Below, piece after piece: positions 31,443-39,778 of a DNA stretch of 64,000 nt. Both the position numbers and the translations under genes were made by a program. The stretch spans positions 1 to 64,000 of the forward strand of contig DASXVS010000048.1 in assembly GCA_036504095.1 (NCBI GenBank), written 5' to 3'. Source of the DNA: Armatimonadota bacterium. Its GTDB lineage: Bacteria; Armatimonadota; DTGP01; JAKQQT01. The notes below the pieces were generated by a model. That model was not told where the DNA came from. It did no database searches and was given only the letters and a program-made list of their open reading frames with translations. Each line of letters opens with the position of its first letter. The first letter of the stretch is position 1.

Positions 31443-33683
31443 CTACGCGCCCGAGATCTGGAACATGTGCGTCTCGCACGCGGGCAGATGGAAGATCGCG
31501 CGCTCCGCGCTGGCCATATTCACCACCGTCAGATCAACGTCACGATTCCACGGGTTGCGGATCGTGACAACGCCGCCTTCCCAGTCCTCGTCGAGTATCT
31601 CGACGGACTCGATGACGTAGAGCTTCTCATTGAGGGGGTCTACGAACAGTGTACCCCAGTCGCGCAGCCAATCCTCCACCAGGATGATCCAGCCCGCGCA
31701 CCACGAATGCGCCAGCGGCAGGACCATACCCTTCGGGTGAGTCCAGTCAGTGTGGAACAACTGTTCCGGCACCATCCCGCGCCGCGCATTGAAATCTCCG
31801 TCCCCACGTGCCACGAACTGCCGGAAGCAGAATACATGATCGCGGGCGCGGGCGAAATAGAAATCGTCGCCCGAGAGGCGCCAGAGACGCAGCAGCGCGG
31901 GGATGCAAATGTAGCCGTAGTTGTGGAGGTGCTGATTGCACGGCGACGCGATGTCCGCTCCCTTGCTCCGGAAGTCGTATCGTCCCAACAGCGTCTCTTG
32001 CGGAAAGGTGGCGTTGTACGACATCCGGAACGAGAGGGCATAATCGGCCGCCTGGCAAGCGAGGCGAAGCCAGGAGTCGTCCGTCGTCTCTTCGTACAGG
32101 CCCATCATCGCGATGAGCGCGTTATATCCGTCCTCCGACGTCACACCGTAGGGGACGTCCTCCGGCGCACCGGCGAGATGCTTCGTTCGGATCATCTGCG
32201 CATAGTAGATCCCGGCGCGCGAGGCCGCCGCGAGGTAATCGGCCGCGTGCGCGAAGGGGCTGCCGAACGCGTTGCGGTAGCGCGCCGCCAACAGCAGCGC
32301 CGGTATCCACATCAGCCCGCCCGCGCCGTTCCATTCCTCCACCACGCCCGTTTCCAGGTTATAATACGTCCCGAACGATCCATCCTCGCGCTGAATCTTC
32401 ACCGCGTAGTCGAGGTTAGTGCGAACGGCATTCTCCCAACGCGTCAATCGATCCCCGATGGCCCAGCCTTCGGGATCGGTCAAGGCTTTGAGGAGGAACC
32501 AGGTTGCTTCACTGATGGTGCGGCTCTGCGCCACCGGGGGCAATGTATCATCGTCTACCCAGCCACCCGTCCATCCCGCATCTTCGGTCCACTGAGGGTA
32601 GAACATTCCTGCCGGAGCGATGCCCTCGCCGGCGATTTCGTCGATGACGTCCAACCCCGCGTTCACTTGCTGTGCGGACCCGGTGAGAGCGCCGTGGTGC
32701 GCCAGCGCATACGCGTAGGGAAGGCCGCTGACCCAGGCGACGTGCATATGCTTTCGATCCCACTGTCGCAACCCGGGACGAAAATACCGGTCGAACCCCG
32801 CGGTTTCGTATAGCGCGGAATTGGCCGGGTCATAGTGCCAGTTCAGCAGTCCGTCCGCGGCGAGTTCTGAAGCCTCGGCTCCCGGCATCCACGGATTCAG
32901 GCACTGCGGGTCGTCCACGTAGGTGTCCCGGAGGAGCGAGCGACTCCCAGCAGCGCCCGCATACACCTCGAACGAGAAGCAAACCGTTTCGCCGGGCGCT
33001 ATCCGGAACAGCGGCGCTTCCGCCGCATCGCCTTCCAGGTGGAACGGGGCGTATCGAAGTGGTTCCTCGCGATAGGGAAAATGCACCGAAAGCGCCGCCG
33101 CTGTTGCGTCCGCGGAGAATCCGATTCCCGACGCGCCATGGCTGAACCGGTCCGACGTCACTAACGCGGCAGACAGCCCTTCGGCCCGCAGCATCACCAA
33201 CGGCGTCATCGTGCGGTCGGTCCGGAACTTCCAGGTCGGCGAAGAGGCACGGTCTTCCGGTTCAAATTCGGCCGACCATCGGGGGTAGCTGCCGCGCCCG
33301 CGCGGGCGATTCTCGCCGTAGAAGATGCCGGGCACGAACGGCTCGGCGTTCTGAATATGAACTGACCATTCGGCATCGAAACCGGTTTCAATCGCGGCAT
33401 CGCCAACGTACATCGCCTGCACGCTCCACGCGGCGCGGGGGGACCTTTCGCCAACAACGGAGATTTCGGCGGTAACCTTCCAGCGATCGTCGACCACCCC
33501 GGTCAGAAGCATCGCCCCCTCATCCACCTCGACGCGGGTCCAGAACACGGTCCCACCGTCGCGGTCTGTCAGGCGAAAGCCGTCCGCCACAGTGTCTCCC
33601 GCCATCTCCATCGAAAAGAGGAAACCATGCGTGCCGGGGCGAACGCTGAGCCGAGTGTGTACATCCAGATACAGTTCAAACAT
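31443..33683 (-). CDS. Six-hairpin (alpha/alpha)6 glycosidase-like protein
   Basis: The start at 33683 (MFELYLDVHTRLSV) gives 746 residues. The first 300 residues are beta-rich. From about 330 on, helices typical of six-hairpin glycosidases appear: YETAGFDRYFRPGLRQWDRK, WFLLKALTDPEGWAIGD, LDYAVKIQREDGSFGTYYN and HLHNYGYICIPALLRLW. The WEDGSFG-like turn is typical of lyases and hydrolases with this toroid. A C-terminal beta domain closes it. I cannot assign a GH or PL family or substrate. No signal peptide is visible, so a cytoplasmic enzyme acting on oligosaccharides is likely. Confidence 0.65.
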   Translation of the reverse strand: MFELYLDVHTRLSVRPGTHGFLFSMEMAGDTVADGFRLTDRDGGTVFWTRVEVDEGAMLLTGVVDDRWKVTAEISVVGERSPRAAWSVQAMYVGDAAIETGFDAEWSVHIQNAEPFVPGIFYGENRPRGRGSYPRWSAEFEPEDRASSPTWKFRTDRTMTPLVMLRAEGLSAALVTSDRFSHGASGIGFSADATAAALSVHFPYREEPLRYAPFHLEGDAAEAPLFRIAPGETVCFSFEVYAGAAGSRSLLRDTYVDDPQCLNPWMPGAEASELAADGLLNWHYDPANSALYETAGFDRYFRPGLRQWDRKHMHVAWVSGLPYAYALAHHGALTGSAQQVNAGLDVIDEIAGEGIAPAGMFYPQWTEDAGWTGGWVDDDTLPPVAQSRTISEATWFLLKALTDPEGWAIGDRLTRWENAVRTNLDYAVKIQREDGSFGTYYNLETGVVEEWNGAGGLMWIPALLLAARYRNAFGSPFAHAADYLAAASRAGIYYAQMIRTKHLAGAPEDVPYGVTSEDGYNALIAMMGLYEETTDDSWLRLACQAADYALSFRMSYNATFPQETLLGRYDFRSKGADIASPCNQHLHNYGYICIPALLRLWRLSGDDFYFARARDHVFCFRQFVARGDGDFNARRGMVPEQLFHTDWTHPKGMVLPLAHSWCAGWIILVEDWLRDWGTLFVDPLNEKLYVIESVEILDEDWEGGVVTIRNPWNRDVDLTVVNMASAERAIFHLPACETHMFQISGA

Positions 33684-33993
33684 GGTGTCAGCCGGCGATG
33701 TGCTTTCCCGCAGATTCGGGAGAGGAAATCTGCTCCGCGAAGCGTGATACTTTATTGTTGACCGCGAGGGCGCGCGGCGTCCAACCGCGGAACTACGCTG
33801 TCGCTTTCCCGAATGAGCAACACATCTGCGCAGCCATTGAAAGATTGCTACGGAAATGTGCATACTTCGCACGAGAGAGCGTACCCGCTCGCTTCGCCCT
33901 TCGGGGTTGGACCGTCTGTGTTTCGGTCTCTCGCTTAACCGTCTTCGGCACGGTTCTGAATTAGCGAAACCGTGCCCTGCTCCGAAAGGATGG
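33684..33993. other. Divergent spacer with a hairpin before the Lys-rich protein gene
   Basis: This 310-base spacer has no credible ORF. GGCACGGTT (33947-33955) and AACCGTGCC (33968-33976) form a perfect 9-bp stem just before the ribosome site AAAGGA (33986-33991) of the next gene. It could act as a 5' leader hairpin. Confidence 0.45.
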
Positions 33994-34000
33994 CAACACG

Positions 34001-34342
34001 ATGCGTTTGAAAGGTCTCTTGATCACTGCCCTGGCAGCAAGCATGGCTGCAACGTCCTTCGCATTTCCTGCACGCAAGCCCGTGCCGCCGCCTCCGGGCA
34101 AGGCCGCCGTAACCACCAAGAAAGCCGGCGCCACCAAAGTCAAAGGCTACACGTACAAATCAAAGACCGGCAAGATCGTAAAGGTGAAGGCGCACGAGCG
34201 CAAGGCCCCGGCCGCCATGAAAGGGAAGACCGTAAAGGTCAAGGCCTACACGTACAAGACGAAGACCGGCAAGACGGTCCACGTCAAAGCGCACGAGCGC
34301 AAGGCCCCGGTTAAGGCCAAGGGCGCTCCGAAAATGCCCTAG
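34001..34342 (+). CDS. Small secreted Lys-rich protein with two YTYKTKTGK repeats
   Basis: This 113-residue protein has a signal peptide (MRLKGLLITALAASMAATSF) and a Pro-rich linker. Two near-identical 25-residue repeats follow: KVKGYTYKSKTGKIVKVKAH ERKAP, then KVKAYTYKTKTGKTVHVKAH ERKAP. The mature protein is extremely basic, with about one Lys in four. The repeat resembles the small basic adaptor motif (YxxKTGKxVxVKxHxR) that I recall from chlorella-virus proteins and scattered bacterial secreted proteins. Such a protein could bind polyanions such as DNA, teichoic-like polymers or acidic polysaccharide. Function is unknown. The start has a good AAAGGA ribosome site. Confidence 0.7.
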   Translation: MRLKGLLITALAASMAATSFAFPARKPVPPPPGKAAVTTKKAGATKVKGYTYKSKTGKIVKVKAHERKAPAAMKGKTVKVKAYTYKTKTGKTVHVKAHERKAPVKAKGAPKMP

Positions 34343-34363
34343 GTATCAACTAGACAACGTCGT

Positions 34364-34390
34364 GGGCCGGCCTGGATTACGGGCCGGCCC
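34364..34390 (+). terminator. Terminator-like hairpin after the Lys-rich protein gene
   Basis: GGGCCGGCC (34364-34372) and GGCCGGCCC (34381-34389) form a stem with the loop TGGATTAC. No T-run follows, so efficiency is uncertain. Confidence 0.45.
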
Positions 34391-34463
34391 CAATTGGTTG
34401 ACGTTCCCAACAGAAGGCCGACCGCGCCCCGGATCTTCGGCGCGGTTGAGGGGAGACGATCCT

Positions 34464-35348
34464 ATGCGCGTGGCAGTGACCGGCGCGGCCGGATTCATCG
34501 GTAGATCACTCGTCAAATCCCTTCTTGAACGCGGCGATTCGGTGATCGCGTTCTCGCGCCGGCCTGAGCCGGTCGCCGCGGACCCGGTCAGCCTTACCCC
34601 CGCCGCCTGGCCCCCGACGGGCGTATTCCCAACCGTGGACGCAGTCATCCACCTCGCCGGTGAACCGGTCGACGGCCGGTGGACCGAAGAGAAGAAGGCC
34701 GCCATCAGGGCGTCACGAAGCGAGGGCACCCGCGCCCTGGTCGAGGCGATCGGCGCCGCGCCCGTGCGGCCTGCGGCTCTCATCAGCGCTTCGGCGATTG
34801 GGTACTACGGGGATCGCGGCGAGGAGGTCATCACGGAATCGGCGGAAGCAGGAGACGGCTTCCTCGCAGACGCCTGCGTGCAGTGGGAGCAGGCGGCGTA
34901 CGAGGCCGTATCGCTTGGGCTGAGGGTCGCCACCGTGCGCACCGGCGTCGTCCTCGACAGGGACGGAGGCGCGATCCGGAAGATGCTTCCCGCCTACCGA
35001 ATGGGGCTTGGCGGCCCGATGGGGTCCGGCTCGCAGTGGTTCGCCTGGATTCATCGGGACGATATCGTCGGCCTCTACCTGCACCTGCTGGACACCGGAC
35101 TGGATGGCCCGGTGAACGGCGCATCACCCAATCCGGTCCGCCAGCGCGATTTCGCAACGACTCTCGGCTCCGTCCTCTGTCGCCCCGCCATCCTGCCGAC
35201 ACCGTCATTTGCTCTCAGGCTGGCATTCGGCGAATTCGCGGGTACCTTCTTCCACAGCCAGCGCGTTCTCCCGGAGAAGGCGGAGCGCAACGGTTTCACT
35301 TTCCGCTATCCCGCCCTCCGCGAAGCCCTGACCGCCGCCCTGGCCTAA
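34464..35348 (+). CDS. TIGR01777-family NAD(P)-binding epimerase (YfcH-like)
   Basis: Starting at 34464 after GAGGGGAGACGATCC, the protein is 294 residues. MRVAVTGAAGFIGRSLVKSL is the Rossmann TGxxGxxG. VDAVIHLAGEPVDGRWTEEK and KKAAIRASRSEGTRALVEAI are typical YfcH segments. SASAIGYYGDRGEE holds the SDR Tyr, and QWFAWIHRDDIVGLYLHLLD and VNGASPNPVRQRDFA belong to the family-specific C-terminal half. The family lies near SulA-type cell-division inhibitors, but its substrate is not established. It stands alone and is followed by a long heptamer array. Confidence 0.88.
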   Translation: MRVAVTGAAGFIGRSLVKSLLERGDSVIAFSRRPEPVAADPVSLTPAAWPPTGVFPTVDAVIHLAGEPVDGRWTEEKKAAIRASRSEGTRALVEAIGAAPVRPAALISASAIGYYGDRGEEVITESAEAGDGFLADACVQWEQAAYEAVSLGLRVATVRTGVVLDRDGGAIRKMLPAYRMGLGGPMGSGSQWFAWIHRDDIVGLYLHLLDTGLDGPVNGASPNPVRQRDFATTLGSVLCRPAILPTPSFALRLAFGEFAGTFFHSQRVLPEKAERNGFTFRYPALREALTAALA

Positions 35349-35355
35349 GGCCCCC

Positions 35356-35475
35356 GGAACCCGATACCCCGAATCCGAAACCCGGAACTCGAAACTCGAA
35401 ACTCTGAACCCGCAACTCGAAACCCAGAACTCGGAACTCGGAACTCGAAACCCGGAACTCGAAACTCGAAGCTCG
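35356..35475. repeat. Long heptamer tandem array (GAACTCG/AAACTCG family)
   Basis: From 35371 about fifteen consecutive 7-nt units can be read: GAATCCG, AAACCCG, GAACTCG, AAACTCG, AAACTCT, GAACCCG, CAACTCG and so on to AAGCTCG. It is the same word family as the array at 20921-20997, 14 kb away. The array ends 10 bases before a TATAAT box. Confidence 0.92.
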
Positions 35476-35484
35476 CCCGCGTCA

Positions 35485-35490
35485 TATAAT
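35485..35490 (+). promoter_or_regulatory. -10 box of the sugar ABC operon
   Basis: A perfect TATAAT lies 22 bases before the start of the substrate-binding protein gene. The position where a -35 should be is occupied by the heptamer array. Confidence 0.5.
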
Positions 35491-35511
35491 GCCGCGAGGT
35501 ACCGTGCCGCT

Positions 35512-36870
35512 ATGAGAGCTGTGTTCGCCTCGGTTTTCGCCTTCCTGGTCCTGTGTACCGTCTGGGCCGTTACGCACGTGCCCACACATCCCGTCGGCAA
35601 GACCGTACTCACCTGGGTTTCGGATGACGCGCCCGTCCGCCAGGATCAGATGCGCCTTTTCCGCGAATACTGCAGGGCACAGGGGCGGCCGGACGTAGAC
35701 ATCCGCCTCGACCCCAACAACGGCGGGCTCGACAAGATCGTGGTTCAGAGCGTCGGCGGAGTCGGTCCCGACGTGTTCGATATGTACCAGTCGGACCAGC
35801 TGAATGCCTGCGTGGAAGCCGGGATTCTGCTGGATGTGACCGACTCTGCTAAACGGAGCGGATACGGGCTCGATCGCATGTGGCCTGCTCTGCAGGCGGC
35901 CGCAACCATCAACGGGCGCCAGTATTCCGTACCGCCGAACTGCGCGTCCACGGCGATCTTCTACAACAAGGACGTTTTCGACCGCCGTGGGGTGCCATTC
36001 CCGAAAGGCGACTGGACGTGGCGGCAATTCGTCTCAACGGCGGAGATGCTCACGGTGAAACGCCCGAATGGCCGAGGCTATGAGTCGTTCGGCATCATGG
36101 GCTACACGCTTACGGACGCTATCTGGCAGGCAGGCGGAGAGTTCTACACGCCGGACGGGGCGCGCTGTGTGCTGGACAGCCCGGAGGCCATCGAAGGCGC
36201 GCGGTTCTTCGCTGATCTTCAGCACAAATACCACGTGATGCCCACCGCGTCGGAGGAAACAGCCATGTCATCGGCCGGCGGCTGGGGTTCCGGTGCGCTG
36301 AACTACTTCATGGGTGGCCGCATCGCGATGATCGTTTCCGGCCGATTCGCGGCGATCAACTGGAGGAAGGTTCCCGGCCTGCGCTGGGGAGTGGCGCCGA
36401 TGCCGTTCAACAAACGCCACGCAAACCGTCTGCTCTGGAAGTGCACGGGCATCAATCGCAACAGCCCCAACACGGAGGCCGCCCAGCTGTTCCTGCGATT
36501 CCTCACCACCGGACCGCTCTGCGACAACATCAACGCGACAAGCGATGGCATCTCCGCCATCCCGGAACACGACTATACCGACGCCTATCTTCACGACCGC
36601 GAACACCCGGACGAAACAGACAACGCGCTGTGGCTCAAAGTGATGAAATACTCTCGTGACACGCAGGTCAGCCCGTTCGTGAACCCGTTCACCGTTACCC
36701 GCAAACTCACCGACTACACCGACCTCATCCGCAACGGAGACCTCTCGCCGGACGAAGCGATGAAACGCTGCGCGTCCGACATCAACGCGATGATCCGTAA
36801 CAACATCGAACGCGACCCGGTGATCCGCCAGAGATGGCTGCTGCGAAATGGGAAAGGGACCCGCCCATGA
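35512..36870 (+). CDS. Carbohydrate ABC transporter substrate-binding protein
   Basis: This 452-residue protein has an N-terminal signal or anchor (FASVFAFLVLCTVWAVTHV). It is a family-1 extracellular solute-binding protein: VLTWVSDDAPVRQDQMRLFR, GVGPDVFDMYQSDQLNACVE, YSVPPNCASTAIFYNKDVFD, and the WGSGALNYFMGGRIAMIVSG region are characteristic, with GINRNSPNTEAAQLFLRFLT at the C-terminal lobe. It should capture an oligosaccharide and deliver it to the two permeases that follow. Its stop overlaps the next start (ATGA). The ATPase is not encoded here and is probably a shared MsmX-like protein elsewhere. Confidence 0.9.
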   Translation: MRAVFASVFAFLVLCTVWAVTHVPTHPVGKTVLTWVSDDAPVRQDQMRLFREYCRAQGRPDVDIRLDPNNGGLDKIVVQSVGGVGPDVFDMYQSDQLNACVEAGILLDVTDSAKRSGYGLDRMWPALQAAATINGRQYSVPPNCASTAIFYNKDVFDRRGVPFPKGDWTWRQFVSTAEMLTVKRPNGRGYESFGIMGYTLTDAIWQAGGEFYTPDGARCVLDSPEAIEGARFFADLQHKYHVMPTASEETAMSSAGGWGSGALNYFMGGRIAMIVSGRFAAINWRKVPGLRWGVAPMPFNKRHANRLLWKCTGINRNSPNTEAAQLFLRFLTTGPLCDNINATSDGISAIPEHDYTDAYLHDREHPDETDNALWLKVMKYSRDTQVSPFVNPFTVTRKLTDYTDLIRNGDLSPDEAMKRCASDINAMIRNNIERDPVIRQRWLLRNGKGTRP

Positions 36871-37835
36871 CCGCCGGCTGGTCCATCAAGCGTGAGCGAA
36901 ACCGCGGAGACCTCTTGTCCGCCCTTAAGTTCCTTTCGCCCAATCTCGTAGGCTTCCTCGTATTCACCACGCTGCCGGTGATCCTGTCGTTGGGCGCCAG
37001 TTTCACGAACTGGGATATCCGGCCGGGCGTCCCTCTTCACTACGTCGGACTCGCCAATTTCAAAGAAATGATCGGCGAGGACGACTTCTACCGCTTCCTG
37101 TACAACACGGTCTTCCTGATGCTAGGAATCCCGATCAGCATCGCCGGTTCGCTGGTCCTCGCGCTCATCCTCAACCAGCGCCTCCGGGGAATCGTCGCCT
37201 TCCGCACCATGTTCTACATCCCGACCATCACCAGCGGCGTCGCGCTCTACGTGATGTGGAAGGCACTCTACAATCCCGAGTTCGGGTTCCTGAACATCAG
37301 CCTGTACTGGCTGATTGAGCATCTTGGCATCAACGGGCTACGCCAGGGGATGCATCTTGCTCCGATCACGTTCGACATGCTGCCCAAATGGCACATGGAC
37401 GTCACGTGGGCGAAGCCGTCCCTGATGCTGATGGGCATCTGGGCCGGCGTGGGTGGTGGAAACATGCTGCTGTACCTCGCCGGCCTGAGCAACATCCCGG
37501 TCGAGTTGTACGAAGCGGCCGACCTGGACGGCGCCGCGGCATGGGCCAAATTCCGGAATGTTACCTGGCCCCAGTTGGCGCCCACCACATTCTTCGTGAT
37601 CATCATGAGCGTCATCGGCGGACTTCAGGGAGGGTTCGACCAGGCCCGAGTCATGACGAACGGCGGGCCGGCAGGCGCGACCACCACGCTGGGGTACTAC
37701 ATCTACAACAAGGCCTTCCTGGAGTTCCGGTTGGGCTACGCCTGTACCGTCGCGTGGACGATGTTCGCCGCCATCCTCGTCATCACCCTGATTAACTGGC
37801 GCTTCGGCAACCGATTCGTGGAGAGCGCGACATGA
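36867..37835 (+). CDS. Sugar ABC transporter permease, MalF/UgpA-like
   Basis: The ATG at 36867 overlaps the upstream TGA (ATGA), giving 322 residues. Six or more membrane segments are seen, beginning FLSPNLVGFLVFTTLPVILS. The EAA loop reads ELYEAADLDGAAAWAKFRNV TWPQ, the interface with the ATPase. GLQGGFDQARVMTNGGPAGA TTTLGYYIY is the usual post-EAA region of family-1 sugar permeases. One insertion between the early helices (HLGINGLRQGMHLAPITFDM) is longer than usual. It forms the translocation pore with the next gene product. Confidence 0.92.
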   Translation: MTAGWSIKRERNRGDLLSALKFLSPNLVGFLVFTTLPVILSLGASFTNWDIRPGVPLHYVGLANFKEMIGEDDFYRFLYNTVFLMLGIPISIAGSLVLALILNQRLRGIVAFRTMFYIPTITSGVALYVMWKALYNPEFGFLNISLYWLIEHLGINGLRQGMHLAPITFDMLPKWHMDVTWAKPSLMLMGIWAGVGGGNMLLYLAGLSNIPVELYEAADLDGAAAWAKFRNVTWPQLAPTTFFVIIMSVIGGLQGGFDQARVMTNGGPAGATTTLGYYIYNKAFLEFRLGYACTVAWTMFAAILVITLINWRFGNRFVESAT

Positions 37836-38713
37836 CCGCCTCCCGCCTGAAAATCACGCTCAGTTACGCCGCCCTAACGCTCGTGGCGCTGACCATGTTG
37901 CTGCCGTTCTTCTGGATGGTCCTGACGTCGTTCAAGCCGCTCGGCGAAGTTGACGGCGGCGCGCTTCTGCCGAAGCAATGGCAGGTCCGCTATGTCCCGG
38001 ACGTGAAACACCCCGGCCAGTTCACGGAAGTGAACAACTACCTGGAAGTCATCGCCTCGCGTATCCCGCAGCGACGCATTGCGTTCCCTCGCTACTACTT
38101 CAACAGCATCTTCATCGCGGGCTGGATCACGCTGTTACAGGTCCTCACAAGCGCGATGGCGGCCTATGCCTTCACACGCATCCGGTGGCCCGGCCGGGAG
38201 CAGGCCTTCCTGCTTTACCTGGCCACCCTGATGATCCCGGGCGTGGTCACGCTGATCCCGAACTTCGCCATACTCGAGCGCCTGCACCTAATCGACACCT
38301 ACAGCGGCCTCATCGTGCCTGCGGCGTTCAGCGCTTTCGGCACGTTCCTCCTGCGCCAGTTTATGCTGGGGGTCCCGATGAGTCTGGACGAGGCCGCCGA
38401 GATGGACGGCGCCACCCGCTCCCAGGTATTCTGGGATGTGGTGATGCCAATGGCTCGCCCGGGCCTCATCACACTGGCGATTTTCACGTTCATGGGCGCG
38501 TATCAATCGTTCTTCTGGCCCCTCGTGATGATCAAGAGCGAGTGGCTCCGCACTCTGCCCATCGGCCTGCTGGTCTATGACACGACGCAGGGCCGCGAAA
38601 CGCAACTCATCATGGCGGCCAGCGTGATGACAATGCTCCCGCTGGTCATACTCTTCATCATCGGCCAGCGCTACTTCGTAAAGGGCATACAACTCGGCGC
38701 AGTAAAAGGCTGA
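37832..38713 (+). CDS. Sugar ABC transporter permease, MalG/UgpE-like
   Basis: At 293 residues it overlaps the previous gene by 4 bases (ATGA). TMLLPFFWMVLTSFKPLGEV is the standard MalG-type first helix. YFNSIFIAGWITLLQVLTSA and AAYAFTRIRWPGREQAFLLY follow. The EAA loop is MSLDEAAEMDGATRSQVFWD VVMPMARPG. The C-terminus ends GQRYFVKGIQLGAVKG, typical of the family. With the two preceding genes it makes a complete membrane part of a sugar importer lacking its ATPase. Confidence 0.93.
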   Translation: MTASRLKITLSYAALTLVALTMLLPFFWMVLTSFKPLGEVDGGALLPKQWQVRYVPDVKHPGQFTEVNNYLEVIASRIPQRRIAFPRYYFNSIFIAGWITLLQVLTSAMAAYAFTRIRWPGREQAFLLYLATLMIPGVVTLIPNFAILERLHLIDTYSGLIVPAAFSAFGTFLLRQFMLGVPMSLDEAAEMDGATRSQVFWDVVMPMARPGLITLAIFTFMGAYQSFFWPLVMIKSEWLRTLPIGLLVYDTTQGRETQLIMAASVMTMLPLVILFIIGQRYFVKGIQLGAVKG

Positions 38714-38720
38714 GGCGGAA

Positions 38721-38750
38721 ACGATGAACTATGAGCGATGAACGATGAAT
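38721..38750. repeat. Heptamer tandem repeat (ACGATGA family)
   Basis: Four units, ACGATGA, ACTATGA, GCGATGA and ACGATGA, lie directly after the permease stop. This is the same word family as 9511-9585. Confidence 0.85.
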
Positions 38751-38790
38751 GCCCGCACTCGGGTCTCACCAGAAATGAGAGGATACTCCC

Positions 38791-39705
38791 ATGAAGTTGT
38801 TGGTTACCATTCTGTTAGGCCTGTCATGTTGCGCGGTAGGCCACGCGGAGTCCACGTGGAAAGACATTGTGGGCGACGGGCCGAAGGTAGAGCGCATCGC
38901 CACGGGTTTCGTGTTCACCGAAGGACCGGTCTGGAGCCCGAAGGGCTACCTGCTGTTCTCCGACGTCCCCGCCGGCATCATCTACAGGTGGACACTCAAA
39001 GCAGGCGCGACCAGATTCCGCGATCCCAGTTACCACAGCAACGGCCTCACGTTCGATCGCCAGGCGCGGCTTCTGGCGTGCGAAAGCGAAGGACGCGTCT
39101 CCCGCACGGAGAAGGACGGCTCGCGCAAGGTCATTGCCGACCGCTATGAGGGGAAGAACCTCAACAGCCCAAACGACATCGTGGTGAAGTCGGGTGGCAG
39201 CATCTACTTCACCGACCCCACTTATGGCCTTACCCCCCCCAACGTACCGGTCGCACGGGCCGCGCAACTCGACTTCCGAGGCGTTTACCGGATCGCGCCC
39301 AACGGAAGCCTCGCCCTCCTTGGCAGGGAATTCGGGCAGCCCAATGGACTCGCCTTTTCGCCGGATGAGAAGCGCCTGTACGTGGATGACTCCGAGCGCA
39401 ACAACATCCGCGTGTTCGATGTAAGGGCGGACGGTACGCTCAGCAACGACCGGGTCTTCGCAACGCCTCGTGAACGGGGCAAGGAGGGCGCGACCGACGG
39501 GATGAAGGTGGACACGAAGGGAAACGTGTACTGCACCGGTCCGGGCGCGGTATGGGTGTACGCGCCATCGGGCACGCTCCTGGGCAAGATTGCCACGCCG
39601 GAAGTGCCGGCCAACTGCGCGTTCGGCGACAAGGACCGCAAGACACTCTATATCACTGCCCGCCATTCGGTATATCGAGTCCGCCTCCGCATCCGGGGGA
39701 TGTGA
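38791..39705 (+). CDS. Secreted SMP-30/gluconolactonase-like beta-propeller
   Basis: This 304-residue protein has a signal peptide (MKLLVTILLGLSCCAVGHA); the start is supported by GAGAGG 8 bases upstream. The six-bladed SMP-30 propeller is seen in GFVFTEGPVWSPKGYLLFSD (metal Glu), FDRQARLLACESEGRVSR, LNSPNDIVVKSGGSIYFTDP (metal Asn), GQPNGLAFSPDEKRLYVDDS and KVDTKGNVYCTGPGAVWVY. Family members hydrolyse sugar lactones using a calcium or zinc ion. It follows the sugar importer and probably works on oxidised sugars outside the cytoplasm. Confidence 0.9.
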   Translation: MKLLVTILLGLSCCAVGHAESTWKDIVGDGPKVERIATGFVFTEGPVWSPKGYLLFSDVPAGIIYRWTLKAGATRFRDPSYHSNGLTFDRQARLLACESEGRVSRTEKDGSRKVIADRYEGKNLNSPNDIVVKSGGSIYFTDPTYGLTPPNVPVARAAQLDFRGVYRIAPNGSLALLGREFGQPNGLAFSPDEKRLYVDDSERNNIRVFDVRADGTLSNDRVFATPRERGKEGATDGMKVDTKGNVYCTGPGAVWVYAPSGTLLGKIATPEVPANCAFGDKDRKTLYITARHSVYRVRLRIRGM

Positions 39706-39712
39706 GAATTGA

Positions 39713-39766
39713 ACCACAAAGGCACAAAGACACAAAGGTCTCTTTGTGCCTTTGTGTCTTTGTGGT
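39713..39766. repeat. Inverted repeat of CACAAAG heptamers overlapping the rnpB promoter
   Basis: A 25-base left arm ACCACAAAG-GCACAAAG-ACACAAAG pairs with the right arm built from CTTTGTG units, ending CTTTGTGGT; two positions mismatch and the loop is GTCT. The right arm supplies the -35 region of the rnpB promoter, with TAAAAT (39766-39771) as -10. Confidence 0.85.
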
Positions 39767-39778
39767 AAAATGCACAGT

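Noticed and set aside
31467-32813. Plus-strand open frame of 448 codons
   Set aside because: It is antisense to the six-hairpin glycosidase gene and shows no domain. Arg/Val-rich composition marks it as a shadow.
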